NCBI GenBank assembly: GCA_036141575.1 | Contig: JAYZXF010000006.1 | Coordinates: 62,001-126,000 of the forward strand | Direction: 5' to 3' | Source of the DNA: Pseudomonadota bacterium | GTDB taxonomy: Bacteria > Pseudomonadota > Alphaproteobacteria > UBA2136 > JAPKEQ01 | DNA: 64,000 nucleotides | Shown: positions 8,290-16,992 of the stretch, piece after piece | Layout of the letters: each line of letters begins with the position of its first letter | Numbering within the stretch: position 1 is the stretch's first letter | Made by a program: the position numbers and the translations under genes | The notes under the pieces: generated by a model | What the model was told of the DNA's origin: nothing | The model's input: the letters and a program-made list of their open reading frames with translations, nothing else | Databases searched by the model: none

Positions 8290-8360
8290 CGAAATTATAT
8301 CTATTATCTAGAGGCTACGCCTCCCCCTTTTCCTCATGCTCAGCATAAAGGAGATCCCTT

Positions 8361-9926
8361 ATGAGCAATACACTCTCTGAACTAAAGCGCCAAGTTGAAG
8401 CACTTGATGATGGCCATGAAGCCAAAGCCATTTTGCAAAACATGCTGGAAACAGCTGCAGGCCTCCCAGAAGACAGCAGAAGCCTGCCTCCTTTGATGAA
8501 AAGGATTGCAGAACTTCTGAGCATCAGCAACGAAACCGACAGTGCCAACGCAGCCCGCCGCAAAGAACTGTTTACCATTCCAGCTTGGATGGTGACTGGA
8601 TCGAGCAAGGTTGCAAGCGCCTTTTCCTGGTGGAAGCAAAACAAGGCCTTTGGCTTTGTCATTGAGAACGGCAAGTTCTCTTTTGCCCCCAAGGAAGTTA
8701 TGGCCCTGCCGGACTACTCCAAACCGGATGTTCGTAACAGAGCCTTGCGTGACGCACCGGATGAAGAAGCTGCACGCGCAGCTGCCGATGCTGTTGAAGC
8801 TGGACACAAGCGCAAACAGGCAGAAGCTGAAAGCAAAGCTGAAAAAGCCCGCCGTGAAGAAGAAAAAGCAAAAGCCCAAGCGGCCAAGCTCTCTTCTGTC
8901 AAGGAAGGCTTGCAAGCTGAACTGGACGCCTCTGAAGCTGATATGCACACGGCCCAGTCTCTGGCAGACCATGAAGCAGCCCTGCTGAGTGAAAGCACCG
9001 AAACCGTTCGCCTTCTTGAAGGTCAGATCGGCGAGATGAACGCTCAGAAAGACGCTGCAGAAAGCAAAACCACGGCAATGACAGAACGCACCAAGCAAAT
9101 GCAAGAGCAACGCGCTCAAGCCAATGCTCGCGTTCCGGAACTGGAAGCACAGCTGAAAGCCCTGCAAACCGCATATGAGCCGGTGAAAGCACGTATGGAC
9201 AGCGCACAAGCTGACTATGACCGCGCAGAAACTGACTTGGGCGGAGTAACGGAACAGATCAACACTTTGCAAACGCAAATTGATGGCCTGAAGTCCGATA
9301 TTGCAACCGGGCAAGAAAAGCATGATGCTTTGCAAGCCCAGACAGCCGAAGCTCTCGACGAAAAAGAGCGCCGCCGTGCTGAAGTATCTGACCTGCTGGC
9401 ACAAATGGAAGCGCTGCGTGAAGAACGCGACGTTGTCACAGCCAGCATTGCTGAAGCCAAAACCGTGCTGAATGCTGCCAAAGCTGAACTGATGCAGGTG
9501 GAAACACCTGAAGATCAAACTCAGTTGTTCCTCATCAACGAGGGCGGCCTTGCAGAAGATGGCACCACTGGCGTCACAGAACTGGCCGTACGTAAGGCAC
9601 GTAATGCCAAACGTAACAGCGCCAAAAATGTTCGCCTTGAAGTGATTGCCGGCGATCTGGAACGTCAACGTGATACTGCATGCCCCGCGGGTGTGGAGTT
9701 CCTCAACCAGCATGGCATTTACCATCCGCTTGTTGGCCAAGGCGATCATGCCGAAGCTTACATGGACGGTGACACTCTGGTGGTACGCGTACAAAGCGCA
9801 TACCCCAAAGCTGCCAAGGTTGACACCAACGAAGACGGTGACAAAGTGCTGCTCATCAGCATGGAAGCTGACCACAGCAATGAAGGCGTGATCGCTCACG
9901 ACTTTACGCTGCAGATAAACCTGTAA
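8361..9926 (+). CDS. Large coiled-coil protein of unknown function
   Basis: 521 residues. Residues 1-135 look globular and end in a Trp-containing segment (FSWWKQNKAFGFVIENGKF). Residues about 140-395 are an almost unbroken Ala/Glu/Lys/Gln coiled coil. Residues 395-521 form a beta-prone C-terminal domain ending DFTLQINL. There is no signal peptide or membrane helix, so it is presumably cytoplasmic and elongated. The gene is clearly richer in G+C than its flanks (over 55% in the stretches I counted) and prefers CTG, GCC and GAA/AAG, a sign of transfer. It has a strong promoter, AAGGAG 7 bases before the start, and a strong hairpin after it; four YbjQ-like genes follow. No family recognised. 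Confidence 0.75.
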   Translation: MSNTLSELKRQVEALDDGHEAKAILQNMLETAAGLPEDSRSLPPLMKRIAELLSISNETDSANAARRKELFTIPAWMVTGSSKVASAFSWWKQNKAFGFVIENGKFSFAPKEVMALPDYSKPDVRNRALRDAPDEEAARAAADAVEAGHKRKQAEAESKAEKARREEEKAKAQAAKLSSVKEGLQAELDASEADMHTAQSLADHEAALLSESTETVRLLEGQIGEMNAQKDAAESKTTAMTERTKQMQEQRAQANARVPELEAQLKALQTAYEPVKARMDSAQADYDRAETDLGGVTEQINTLQTQIDGLKSDIATGQEKHDALQAQTAEALDEKERRRAEVSDLLAQMEALREERDVVTASIAEAKTVLNAAKAELMQVETPEDQTQLFLINEGGLAEDGTTGVTELAVRKARNAKRNSAKNVRLEVIAGDLERQRDTACPAGVEFLNQHGIYHPLVGQGDHAEAYMDGDTLVVRVQSAYPKAAKVDTNEDGDKVLLISMEADHSNEGVIAHDFTLQINL

Positions 9927-9936
9927 AACTGAATCC

Positions 9937-9963
9937 ATCCCCCGCTCAGTTCGAGCGGGGGAT
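9937..9963 (+). terminator. Strong hairpin between the coiled-coil gene and the YbjQ-like genes
   Basis: Perfect 11-bp stem (ATCCCCCGCTC/GAGCGGGGGAT) with a 5-base loop, then TTCTTTT. It is 10 bases after the stop. It should end most transcripts, with possible read-through into the four downstream genes, whose own promoter I could not find in the 35 bases left. Confidence 0.8.
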
Positions 9964-9997
9964 TTCTTTTACCCTTAACACCTCGAAGGAGACTCCC

Positions 9998-10333
9998 ATG
10001 AGTAACCTTGTTGTTGACGGCATCCTCTTTTACCATGGCGGCACTGCCGACCTTGGCACCAATAAAGAGGTTGCTAAAAACTTTGGGCCCATCAAATCTT
10101 GCAATATAGGGCAAGCCAGTGATGAGCACAAACTCAACGCTATTGACACTGAAAACCATGCACTGGAGAGCGCTCGTAAATCCCTTGCAAAGCAAGCAAA
10201 GGAAGTGGGAGCGAATGCGGTTATTTGCCACAATTACTCCACATCTTTTATTGTTGGTTTTTCAGATCGCTTACAGTGCGTTACTTCTGCCTACGGCGAT
10301 GCTGTCTTAATCAAACCTAAAGGTGCGTCATGA
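9998..10333 (+). CDS. YbjQ/UPF0145-like small protein, tandem copy 1
   Basis: 111 residues. The family pattern is seen in the central helix ending KQAKEVGANAVICHNY and in the C-terminal strand GDAVLIKP, matching the LGANAVV...ASGTAV layout of YbjQ (UPF0145, once called heavy-metal-binding DUF74). The biochemical role of the family is not settled; it forms pentameric rings in solved members. First of four head-to-tail paralogues; its stop overlaps the next start (ATGA). Start supported by AAGGAG at 9986-9991. Copies 1 and 2 are nearly identical over the first 30 residues, showing a recent duplication there. Confidence 0.65.
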   Translation: MSNLVVDGILFYHGGTADLGTNKEVAKNFGPIKSCNIGQASDEHKLNAIDTENHALESARKSLAKQAKEVGANAVICHNYSTSFIVGFSDRLQCVTSAYGDAVLIKPKGAS

Positions 10334-10668
10334 GCAATCTTGTTGTTGATGGTATCCTCTTTTACCATGGCGGTGCTGCCGACCTTGGCACAAATAAAGA
10401 GGTCGTCAAAAACTTTGGCCCCGTTTCAAAAACGGATCAAAGCTTTCGCAACCGAGGCGAGGCAGACACCCAGCATACGCAACGCGTATGCAAAGAAACA
10501 GCCCAAGCCCTTGCCAAGGCGGCTAAAGAGCTTGGTGCCAACGCCATTCTCTATTACAGCAACGCTCCCACACCCTTTTGGGGTAAGCGTAATGGAAGAG
10601 AGTTCATGGTTTGCCAAGTCACCACTTCTGGTGACGCTGTCCTCATCAAAACAAAGGAGAATATCTAA
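10330..10668 (+). CDS. YbjQ/UPF0145-like small protein, tandem copy 2
   Basis: 112 residues. The N-terminus (MSNLVVDGILFYHGG) is shared with copy 1; the helix KAAKELGANAILYYSN and C-terminal TSGDAVLIK keep the family pattern. After residue 32 it diverges strongly from copy 1, including a different loop with WGKRNGREF. Both ends overlap neighbours (ATGA upstream; the stop abuts the next ATG at 10668), so all copies are likely translated from one message. Function unknown. Confidence 0.62.
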   Translation: MSNLVVDGILFYHGGAADLGTNKEVVKNFGPVSKTDQSFRNRGEADTQHTQRVCKETAQALAKAAKELGANAILYYSNAPTPFWGKRNGREFMVCQVTTSGDAVLIKTKENI

Positions 10669-10973
10669 TGTTAATTGATGGAATTTTCTTTTCCCACGGA
10701 GGTGCATCTGACATCCCTGGGCGTAAAGTTCAAAAGCAGTTCGGCATCATTAGCGATCTTGGCCGCCAAGAACGAAAAGGTATGTCCACCGTTGACTGTT
10801 GCAAACTCGCGCAGATAAATGCCTATCGTAGTTTGGCCAAACAAGCTGCCGCACTTGGTGCTAACGCTGTATTGAATGTGCAAATTGCCCCATTTCCCTA
10901 CGAGTATAGTGTTGGAATTTTGTGGGAAGCTCCCATTTCAGGCAACGCTGTCACTCTTGGTGACGAGGAGTAA
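10668..10973 (+). CDS. YbjQ/UPF0145-like small protein, tandem copy 3
   Basis: 101 residues. It opens MLIDGIFFSHGGASDIPGR, a variant of the DGILFYHGG start of copies 1 and 2, and keeps the KQAAALGANAVLNVQ core and the closing GNAVTLG. Two Cys (DCCKLA) sit before the core helix. Coupled by overlap with copy 2 and 5 bases from copy 4. The greater divergence suggests it has a distinct role in a hetero-oligomer rather than being a spare copy; that is inference. Confidence 0.6.
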   Translation: MLIDGIFFSHGGASDIPGRKVQKQFGIISDLGRQERKGMSTVDCCKLAQINAYRSLAKQAAALGANAVLNVQIAPFPYEYSVGILWEAPISGNAVTLGDEE

Positions 10974-10978
10974 GTCAC

Positions 10979-11284
10979 ATGATGATTGAAGGTATTTGGG
11001 TATGCGCCGGTGGCGCAGAAACAATTCCTCATCGAGAGGTTAATAACTCTCTAGGCTTCATGTCATCAACCTCCTTCTTGAAAGATGAAGAGCTCTCTTT
11101 TGAACAAGGTGTAGAAGCTGTACAAAGCAAGGCCATAAAACGCCTTGTTCAAAAAGCAGTCGAAAGAGGTGCAAATGCCATCCTCAATGTATCTACCAAC
11201 TGGCAGGTCATGGGGACAGACAAAGAATCCCCCTTTGTTGGCAGTGCATCTGGTGATATCGTTGTCCTTGGCAGCGCAGCTTAA
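10979..11284 (+). CDS. YbjQ/UPF0145-like small protein, tandem copy 4
   Basis: 101 residues, the most diverged copy: MMIEGIWVCAGGAETIPHREV at the N-terminus, then QKAVERGANAILNVSTNW and the closing SASGDIVVLG, which best matches the classical YbjQ ending. It is the last gene of the run; a terminator begins 9 bases later. Codon use here is closer to the host than in the coiled-coil gene. Confidence 0.62.
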   Translation: MMIEGIWVCAGGAETIPHREVNNSLGFMSSTSFLKDEELSFEQGVEAVQSKAIKRLVQKAVERGANAILNVSTNWQVMGTDKESPFVGSASGDIVVLGSAA

Positions 11285-11292
11285 ACGAAAAA

Positions 11293-11315
11293 AACAGCCC
11301 CCTTTGGGGGCTGTT
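11293..11315 (+). terminator. Terminator after the YbjQ-like gene run
   Basis: 10-bp stem AACAGCCCCC/GGGGGCTGTT with loop TTT, preceded by an A-run and followed by TTGCGTTT, so it may work in both directions. Confidence 0.8.
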
Positions 11316-11363
11316 TTGCGTTTATACTATAAAAACATAAAGTGAAGATTTTGCTTTTTGTAA

Positions 11364-11395
11364 GGCGTGGAGTAGTAAGGCTACTTAAGCTGAAA
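11364..11395. repeat. Intergenic hairpin element, copy E1
   Basis: AGTAG-TAAGG-CTACT followed by TAAG, 30 bases past the mvaB stop. It shares the layout stem-loop-stem plus [AT]T[AG]AG with copies at 12391, 16908, 43284 and 47335; the stem bases differ between copies but pairing is kept. Confidence 0.4.
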
Positions 11396-11414
11396 CAAAA
11401 AGGAAAAGATGCCT

Positions 11415-12302
11415 TTATGAAAGCGCATGCGCCACTTTGCCTTGGATGGTGAGCTTTAGCTCATCTCTCACCCAATGGCTGGCAGCAACCAATTTATCTA
11501 AATCTACGCCTGTTTCAAAGCCCATACCTTGCAACATGTAAACAACATCTTCTGTGGCCACATTACCGCTGGCACCTTTTGCATAAGGGCAACCGCCAAG
11601 ACCCGCCACACTAGCATCTACCACACGCACACCAAGGTCTAGTGATGCGAGAATATTCGCCATTGCTTGGCCGTAAGTATCATGCATATGTACCGCAACT
11701 TTTTCTACGGGCACATCGTTCAACACAGCTTCAAGCATGGCGTACGTTTGTACAGGTGTTCCCACACCAATGGTGTCACCGAGAGAGATTTCATAAGCAC
11801 CCATTTGCATAAGGGCTCGAGAAACTTTTGCCACGGCTTCAGGGGCAATTTCACCCTCGTACGGGCACCCATTTACACAAGACACATACCCACGCACTTT
11901 GATGTCATGAGCTCTTGCCATTTCCATCACAGGAGCAAAACGCTCAAAGCTTTCTTTAATGGAACAATTAATGTTCTTTTGGCTAAAGCTTTCACTCGCA
12001 CTGGCAAAAATCGCCACTTCTTTTACACCAGATTCAATTGCTGCTTCCATGCCTTTTTCATTAGGAACAAGGGCACTCAGTTCAGCGTCCACATCTTTTA
12101 GGCCAGCAAGTACGTCAGCACTACCTGCCATTTGCGGCACCCACTTCGGAGAGACAAATGCACCAGCCTCAATATGCTTCAGGCCTGCATCTGCCAGCTT
12201 CTTCACAAGCTCTACTTTATGAGCAACAGAGATTTCACTCTTCTCGTTTTGCAGACCATCTCTTGGCCCAACTTCAACAATCTTGACTCTCGAGTCTTTC
12301 AA
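11415..12302 (-). CDS. mvaB: Hydroxymethylglutaryl-CoA lyase
   Basis: 295 residues, the normal family length. It cleaves HMG-CoA to acetoacetate and acetyl-CoA, the last step of leucine catabolism. Seen in the sequence: VGPRDGLQNE (catalytic Arg/Asp region), the metal-binding VHMHDTYGQ, and the signature loop GLGGCPYAKGASGN with the catalytic Cys. The only in-frame start ahead of the conserved core is TTG at 12302; an in-frame stop lies just upstream, so a TTG start with a weak GAGAG box is accepted. It follows mccA in the same direction across a 152-base gap that holds a repeat copy and a 23-codon reading frame. Confidence 0.95.
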   Translation of the reverse strand: MKDSRVKIVEVGPRDGLQNEKSEISVAHKVELVKKLADAGLKHIEAGAFVSPKWVPQMAGSADVLAGLKDVDAELSALVPNEKGMEAAIESGVKEVAIFASASESFSQKNINCSIKESFERFAPVMEMARAHDIKVRGYVSCVNGCPYEGEIAPEAVAKVSRALMQMGAYEISLGDTIGVGTPVQTYAMLEAVLNDVPVEKVAVHMHDTYGQAMANILASLDLGVRVVDASVAGLGGCPYAKGASGNVATEDVVYMLQGMGFETGVDLDKLVAASHWVRDELKLTIQGKVAHALS

Positions 12303-12321
12303 CTTTTTTCTCTCTTTTTAC

Positions 12322-12393
12322 TTAAAGAAACTTCTTAAAAAATTCTTCAAGCCCATCTGGGCGCTTCAGGATGTATTTTTTTACTTTAAACAC
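12322..12393 (-). CDS. Possible 23-residue micro-ORF upstream of mvaB
   Basis: Reading from GTG at 12393: VFKVKKYILKRP, then DGLEEFFKKFL and a stop, 20 bases before the mvaB start. The amphipathic, Lys-rich composition looks protein-like, but no ribosome-binding site is visible and the frame cannot extend upstream. It may be a leader peptide, or the tail of a decayed gene. Low certainty. Confidence 0.25.
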   Translation of the reverse strand: MFKVKKYILKRPDGLEEFFKKFL

Positions 12394-12420
12394 CGCAGAG
12401 CAGTTCTACTACTTAAGGGG
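12391..12420. repeat. Intergenic hairpin element, copy E2
   Basis: On the minus strand AGTAG-TAGAA-CTGCT (one G-U pair), preceded by CTTA. Same layout as E1; lies between mccA and mvaB. Confidence 0.4.
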
Positions 12421-12454
12421 GCATAAAGTGAAACAAGACGCCTGAATGAAAATT

Positions 12455-14359
12455 TTACGCAGCTTTTTCTTTCTTATCAACAAACGAGATCAATACATCC
12501 CCGTCATCGACCTTATCACCAACGTTATAGTGAACTTCTTCAATAATGCCGTCTTCTGGCGCACGCATTGTATGTTCCATCTTCATCGCTTCCATTACCA
12601 TGAGGGCTTGATCTTTTGAAACAGCTTCACCAGCCTTCGCCATCACTTTTGTTACCTGACCTGGGATAGACGCTGTCAGCGCGCCTTCTGATGCCTGTAC
12701 AGTTCCCTCAGCTACAGGTTCACTACGATATGGCATGCTAATGTATGTCCCGTCAGCCACGGCTACAATGCGCTTTGCATCTTGCCATGCATAACCTTCT
12801 GGCTTTTCAGTTGGAACCGCTATGCTCTTGCCGCCAATAGTCACTTTTTCTGACTTCGGTAAGTTGAGGCGCAAACCAACCACATTCGCCCAAGGGTTAT
12901 GGCTTCCCATACGCTCTTCTTGAACTTTTGCGTTGGCTTTCCCAATCATAAACGCTGCTGCATTCAAATGTTTTTCTGACGGTTCAGAAATCACAGATGG
13001 CAAAACGTCAGCTGCTTCTTTTGTGAGGAAGCTTGTTCCAAATCCACCTTGCCTAAAGACTGGGTGATTTACACAAGCATTCAAGAACCCAAGATTGGTT
13101 GGAAGCCCCATCACAATACCTTCTTCAAGCGCTTTTGAAAGGGTGTCGCAAGCCTCGTCACGGGTTTCCCCATACGTGATGACTTTCGCAATCATACTAT
13201 CGTAAAAGCTTGAGATTTCACCGCCCTGCTCTACGCCTGTATCTACACGTAGATTCTCTGTTTCTTCTGGCATGTGCCACACCTTAAGTGTGCCTGAAGA
13301 TGGCAGGAAGCCCTCTTCCACATTCTCTGCACAAAGGCGTGCCTCAATCGCATGGCCTGTACATGTAATCTCATCTTGCTTAAGCGGGATAGGTTCACCG
13401 CTTGCAACACGCAGCTGCCACTCAACAAAATCAAGGCCTGTCACGTATTCACTCACCGGGTGCTCTACCTGTAAACGTGTGTTCATTTCCATAAAGTAGA
13501 ACTTGGCGTCTGGGCCTTCTCCATCAAGGAGAAACTCAACAGTTCCCGCACCTTTGTAGTTTACCGCTTCACCAGCACGCACCGCAGCTTCAAGAAGTTG
13601 CTTTCGCACTTCTACATCAAGGCAAGGCGCTGGCGCTTCTTCAAGCACCTTCTGGTGACGGCGCTGCACACTACAGTCACGCTCAAACAGGTGCACCACT
13701 TTGCCGTGGCTATCACCAAAAATTTGCACCTCAATGTGACGTGGTTTCACAAGATATTTTTCAATCAGAACATCTGGGTTACCAAAACCGCTTTCTGCTT
13801 CACGGCGTGCACTATCAAGCTCACGCTCAAACTCGCTCGCTTCAAACACTTGGCGCATACCACGGCCACCACCACCAGCAACAGCCTTAATAAGGACTGG
13901 ATAACCAATTTTATCGGCAACACTCTTCAGGTGTGCAGGTGATTGATCATCCCCGTGATATCCTTCAAGCACAGGAACATTCGCCTCTTCCATAAGCGCT
14001 TTGGCAGCACTCTTACTGGCCATAGCGTCCATGCTTTCTGCATCCGGGCCAATAAAGGCAATACCTGCCTCGGTACAAGCACGTGCAAACTCTGCGTTTT
14101 CAGAGAGGAACCCGTAACCAGGGTGAATACCTTCAGCACCACACTTCTTAGCCACTTCAATAATTTTATCGCCACGCAGGTAGCTTTCACTGCTTGGAGA
14201 ACGGCCAATGTGGTACGCTTCATCCGCCCCGCTTACATGCGGCGCATAACGGTCAGCATCTGAGTAAACAGCAACAGTTTTTACACCAAGCTTTGATGCC
14301 GTACGCATCACACGGCAGGCAATTTCACCTCGGTTTGCAATTAGAATCTTTTTAAGCAT
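12455..14359 (-). CDS. mccA: Methylcrotonyl-CoA carboxylase, biotin-containing alpha subunit
   Basis: 634 residues from the ATG at 14359 (MLKKILIANRGEIACRV); a GTG six bases upstream is less likely. Biotin carboxylase N-half with ATP-grasp fold: glycine-rich AVAGGGGRGMR near residue 165, and MEMNTRLQVEHPV with catalytic Arg near 290. The C-terminal biotinyl domain carries VMEAMKMEHTM, whose Lys is biotinylated. It carboxylates 3-methylcrotonyl-CoA together with mccB, encoded two genes upstream. Its presence with liuC, mccB and mvaB separates it from propionyl-CoA carboxylase. Its start overlaps the end of liuC by 8 bases. Confidence 0.95.
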   Translation of the reverse strand: MLKKILIANRGEIACRVMRTASKLGVKTVAVYSDADRYAPHVSGADEAYHIGRSPSSESYLRGDKIIEVAKKCGAEGIHPGYGFLSENAEFARACTEAGIAFIGPDAESMDAMASKSAAKALMEEANVPVLEGYHGDDQSPAHLKSVADKIGYPVLIKAVAGGGGRGMRQVFEASEFERELDSARREAESGFGNPDVLIEKYLVKPRHIEVQIFGDSHGKVVHLFERDCSVQRRHQKVLEEAPAPCLDVEVRKQLLEAAVRAGEAVNYKGAGTVEFLLDGEGPDAKFYFMEMNTRLQVEHPVSEYVTGLDFVEWQLRVASGEPIPLKQDEITCTGHAIEARLCAENVEEGFLPSSGTLKVWHMPEETENLRVDTGVEQGGEISSFYDSMIAKVITYGETRDEACDTLSKALEEGIVMGLPTNLGFLNACVNHPVFRQGGFGTSFLTKEAADVLPSVISEPSEKHLNAAAFMIGKANAKVQEERMGSHNPWANVVGLRLNLPKSEKVTIGGKSIAVPTEKPEGYAWQDAKRIVAVADGTYISMPYRSEPVAEGTVQASEGALTASIPGQVTKVMAKAGEAVSKDQALMVMEAMKMEHTMRAPEDGIIEEVHYNVGDKVDDGDVLISFVDKKEKAA

Positions 14360-15146
14360 CAGCACTCACCCAGTTTGGAGAACGTTTTTCAAGGAAGGCA
14401 CTAATACCCTCTTTACCTTCATCACTTGCACGACGTGCAGCAATCGCACCCGCCGTATGGTCGAGCGTTGCTTCACCAATTGTCATCGCTTCTAGTTCAC
14501 GCTGAAGCTTTTTCGCTTCACGCATCGCTTCTGGTGCGTTTGATGAAATGTTTTTAAGAAGGCCTGCAAGCGCACTTTCTAGTTCAGCTTCGCCATTCAC
14601 TTTGTCGTGCACAAGGCCCATTTTTTGTGCCTTCTTCGCACAGAAACGTTCTGCTGTGACTGCGTAACGCCCCATATTACGAGGACCCATAGCACGCAGC
14701 ACATAAGGTGCAATGGCAGCTGGAATAAGGCCAAGCTTCACTTCGCTGAGTGAAAACTTGCTGCTGTCTTTATCTGCAATCACAACGTCACAAGCACTCA
14801 CAACACCAACACCGCCACCAAACACTGCACCTTTAACAAGGGCAACAGTTAGATGCGGGCAAGCGTAGATGGCATCCACCATACCTGCTAGCTTAAGAGC
14901 ATCAGCTTTGTTTTCTGCTTCTGTAAAGTTTGCAGCACGCTTCATCCAATTCAGGTCTCCACCGGCGCAGAAGCTTTTGCCATTGGCTTTAAGCACAACT
15001 GCACGCAGAGAGCGATCTGCTGCAAGTTCTGTAAATGTGCTTGTGAGAGACTCAATCATCTCTTCATCAAACGCGTTATGAACATCTGGACGATTCAGCG
15101 TAACCACCGCTATGCCGTTTTGTTTCTCTAAAAGAACTGAACTCAT
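14352..15146 (-). CDS. liuC: Enoyl-CoA hydratase family, probable methylglutaconyl-CoA hydratase
   Basis: 264 residues from the ATG at 15146, chosen because AAGGTGG lies 6 bases upstream; an in-frame GTG further up has no such site. Crotonase-fold features: KSFCAGGDLNWM (oxyanion hole), FGGGVGVVSACDVVIAD and the following SEVKLGLIPAAIAPYV with the catalytic Glu region. Hydrates 3-methylglutaconyl-CoA to HMG-CoA between MccAB and MvaB. The specific substrate is inferred from the cluster order mccB-liuC-mccA-mvaB. It starts 10 bases after the mccB stop. Confidence 0.93.
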   Translation of the reverse strand: MSSVLLEKQNGIAVVTLNRPDVHNAFDEEMIESLTSTFTELAADRSLRAVVLKANGKSFCAGGDLNWMKRAANFTEAENKADALKLAGMVDAIYACPHLTVALVKGAVFGGGVGVVSACDVVIADKDSSKFSLSEVKLGLIPAAIAPYVLRAMGPRNMGRYAVTAERFCAKKAQKMGLVHDKVNGEAELESALAGLLKNISSNAPEAMREAKKLQRELEAMTIGEATLDHTAGAIAARRASDEGKEGISAFLEKRSPNWVSADA

Positions 15147-15156
15147 TTTTTCCACC

Positions 15157-16764
15157 TTACATTCTAAAAATACCGAATTCGGTGTCACCGCCCGGCCTAT
15201 TCATTGATGTGGCTAGGGCTAAACCTAGAATGTCACGTGTTTGCGCTGGGTCGATCACCCCATCGTCCCACAGACGTGCACTTGCATAGTATGGGTGCCC
15301 CTGCTTCTCGTATTGCTCGCGCACAGGCTCTTTGAATGACGCTTCTTCTTCAGCGCTCCATTCCTGTCCTGCCTTTTCCATAGCGTCACGCTTAACCGTT
15401 GCAAGCACACTTGCCGCTTGCTCACCACCCATTACGCTAATACGGCTGTTTGGCCATGAGAAGAGGAATCGTGGGCTAAAGCTACGTCCACACATTGCGT
15501 AGTTACCTGCACCAAATGATCCACCGACAAGGACAGTGATCTTTGGTACATCTGCCGTTGCGACAGCGTTTACAAGCTTAGCACCATCTTTTGCAATACC
15601 ACCTTGCTCATACTTTTTACCAACCATGAACCCTGTAATGTTTTGCAGGAAGAGGATTGGTACACCACGCTGACAGCACAGCTGCACAAAGTGCGCACCT
15701 TTTTCAGCAGACTCACTAAATAGAATACCGTTATTGGCAATAATACCCACTGGGTAACCGTGGATATGTGCAAAGCCTGTGACCAGCGTTGTACCGTAGT
15801 TTGCTTTAAACTCATCTAGCTCACTGCCATCAACCAGACGCGCAATCACTTCACGAATGTCGTAAGGTGTTTTCAAATCTGTTGGCACGACACCGTACAG
15901 CTCTTCTGTTGGGTAAGCTGGCGGTGTTGGCTTTTTCGTTGCTGGCATTGTTGGTTTACGGCGAGCAAGGTTCTTCACCACATCACGGGCAATTGCAAGT
16001 GCGTGTGTATCGTCTTCTGCCAAGTGATCTGCCACACCAGAAACCTTCGTGTGCATGTCGCCACCACCAAGGTCTTCAGCGCTCACATCTTCACCAGTTG
16101 CCGCTTTTACAAGTGGTGGACCACCAAGGAAGATCGTGCCTTGGTTTTTCACAATAATGGTTTCATCACTCATAGCTGGTACATACGCACCACCCGCAGT
16201 ACAACTACCCATCACCACAGCAATTTGTGGAATGCCTGCAGCACTGAGTCTCGCTTGGTTATAGAAAATACGACCGAAGTTATCACGGTCTGGGAATACT
16301 TCATCTTGCAGTGGAAGGAAGGCACCACCGCTATCTACAAGGTAAATACAAGGAAGGCTGTTTTGGAAGGCAATATCCTGTGCACGTAGATGCTTACGCA
16401 CTGTTGTTGGGAAGTATGTACCGCCTTTTACTGTCGCATCATTTGCCACAATCATGCATTCTTGACCGTTTACCACACCAATACCTGTAATCACGCCACC
16501 CGCTGGTACATCAGAGCCGTACACCTCATGGCCTGCCAGTTGAGAAAGTTCAAGGAAACTTGTCCCTGCATCAATCAGCGTATCAATTCGCGCGCGAGGA
16601 AGAAGTTTGCCGCGGGCTGTATGCTTGGCACGGTATTTTTCACCGCCACCTTCACTCACTTTTTGGATTGTATTTTGAAGGTCTTCAACGATCGCCTTCA
16701 TTGCTGCTTCGTTGGTTTGAAAGCTTTCTGAACCTGCTGAAATTTGGCTTTTTATTTGAGGCAC
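15157..16764 (-). CDS. mccB: Methylcrotonyl-CoA carboxylase, carboxyltransferase beta subunit
   Basis: 535 residues from GTG at 16764 ([15 protein letters not shown]), the usual length; the frame stays open 81 bases upstream, but that stretch lacks family similarity, and AAGGCGG precedes the GTG. Two crotonase-like halves bind the acyl-CoA (N-half around [16 protein letters not shown]) and the carboxybiotin (C-half around [15 protein letters not shown]). It transfers CO2 from biotin on MccA to 3-methylcrotonyl-CoA. First gene of the leucine-degradation run. liuA (isovaleryl-CoA dehydrogenase), which usually leads this operon, is absent from the window. Confidence 0.96.
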   Translation of the reverse strand: MPQIKSQISAGSESFQTNEAAMKAIVEDLQNTIQKVSEGGGEKYRAKHTARGKLLPRARIDTLIDAGTSFLELSQLAGHEVYGSDVPAGGVITGIGVVNGQECMIVANDATVKGGTYFPTTVRKHLRAQDIAFQNSLPCIYLVDSGGAFLPLQDEVFPDRDNFGRIFYNQARLSAAGIPQIAVVMGSCTAGGAYVPAMSDETIIVKNQGTIFLGGPPLVKAATGEDVSAEDLGGGDMHTKVSGVADHLAEDDTHALAIARDVVKNLARRKPTMPATKKPTPPAYPTEELYGVVPTDLKTPYDIREVIARLVDGSELDEFKANYGTTLVTGFAHIHGYPVGIIANNGILFSESAEKGAHFVQLCCQRGVPILFLQNITGFMVGKKYEQGGIAKDGAKLVNAVATADVPKITVLVGGSFGAGNYAMCGRSFSPRFLFSWPNSRISVMGGEQAASVLATVKRDAMEKAGQEWSAEEEASFKEPVREQYEKQGHPYYASARLWDDGVIDPAQTRDILGLALATSMNRPGGDTEFGIFRM

Positions 16765-16894
16765 TGTGTGTCCGCCTTTCTTCCTATTAAGTTTTAGCGA
16801 AGATAAAGTACCATAAAATGGCAAGAACCCCAATAGCATGTGCAATATGTAATTTTTCTATAAAACACGACAGGCATCAGCGAAAATAATAATG

Positions 16895-16912
16895 TGCGAG
16901 AACCGTCTCGCA
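16895..16912 (-). terminator. Possible terminator after the first flagellin
   Basis: TGCGAGA-CGGT-TCTCGCA on the minus strand, followed by CATTATTATTTT. It is 80 bases past the flagellin stop, between the flagellin and mccB; the weak T-run lowers certainty. Confidence 0.45.
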
Positions 16913-16932
16913 GTGTGCTAAACGCACATGAG
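16908..16932. repeat. Intergenic hairpin element, copy E3
   Basis: GTGTGC-TAAAC-GCACAT followed by GAG. Same layout as E1, E2, E4 and E5, with a different but still paired stem. Confidence 0.4.
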
Positions 16933-16992
16933 TAAAGGAAGCGCAGCACATTTATGATTTGCAGCCTATGAAGGGTGCGTTTTATAAAAAAT

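Noticed and set aside
8382-9938. A 518-codon open frame antisense to the coiled-coil gene
   Set aside because: It has no ribosome site, its product is Cys/Phe/His-rich and shows no domain; it is a by-product of the biased codon use of the gene on the plus strand.
12455-14359. Propionyl- or acetyl-CoA carboxylase as the identity of the biotin subunit
   Set aside because: The neighbouring methylglutaconyl-CoA hydratase and HMG-CoA lyase genes point to methylcrotonyl-CoA carboxylase.
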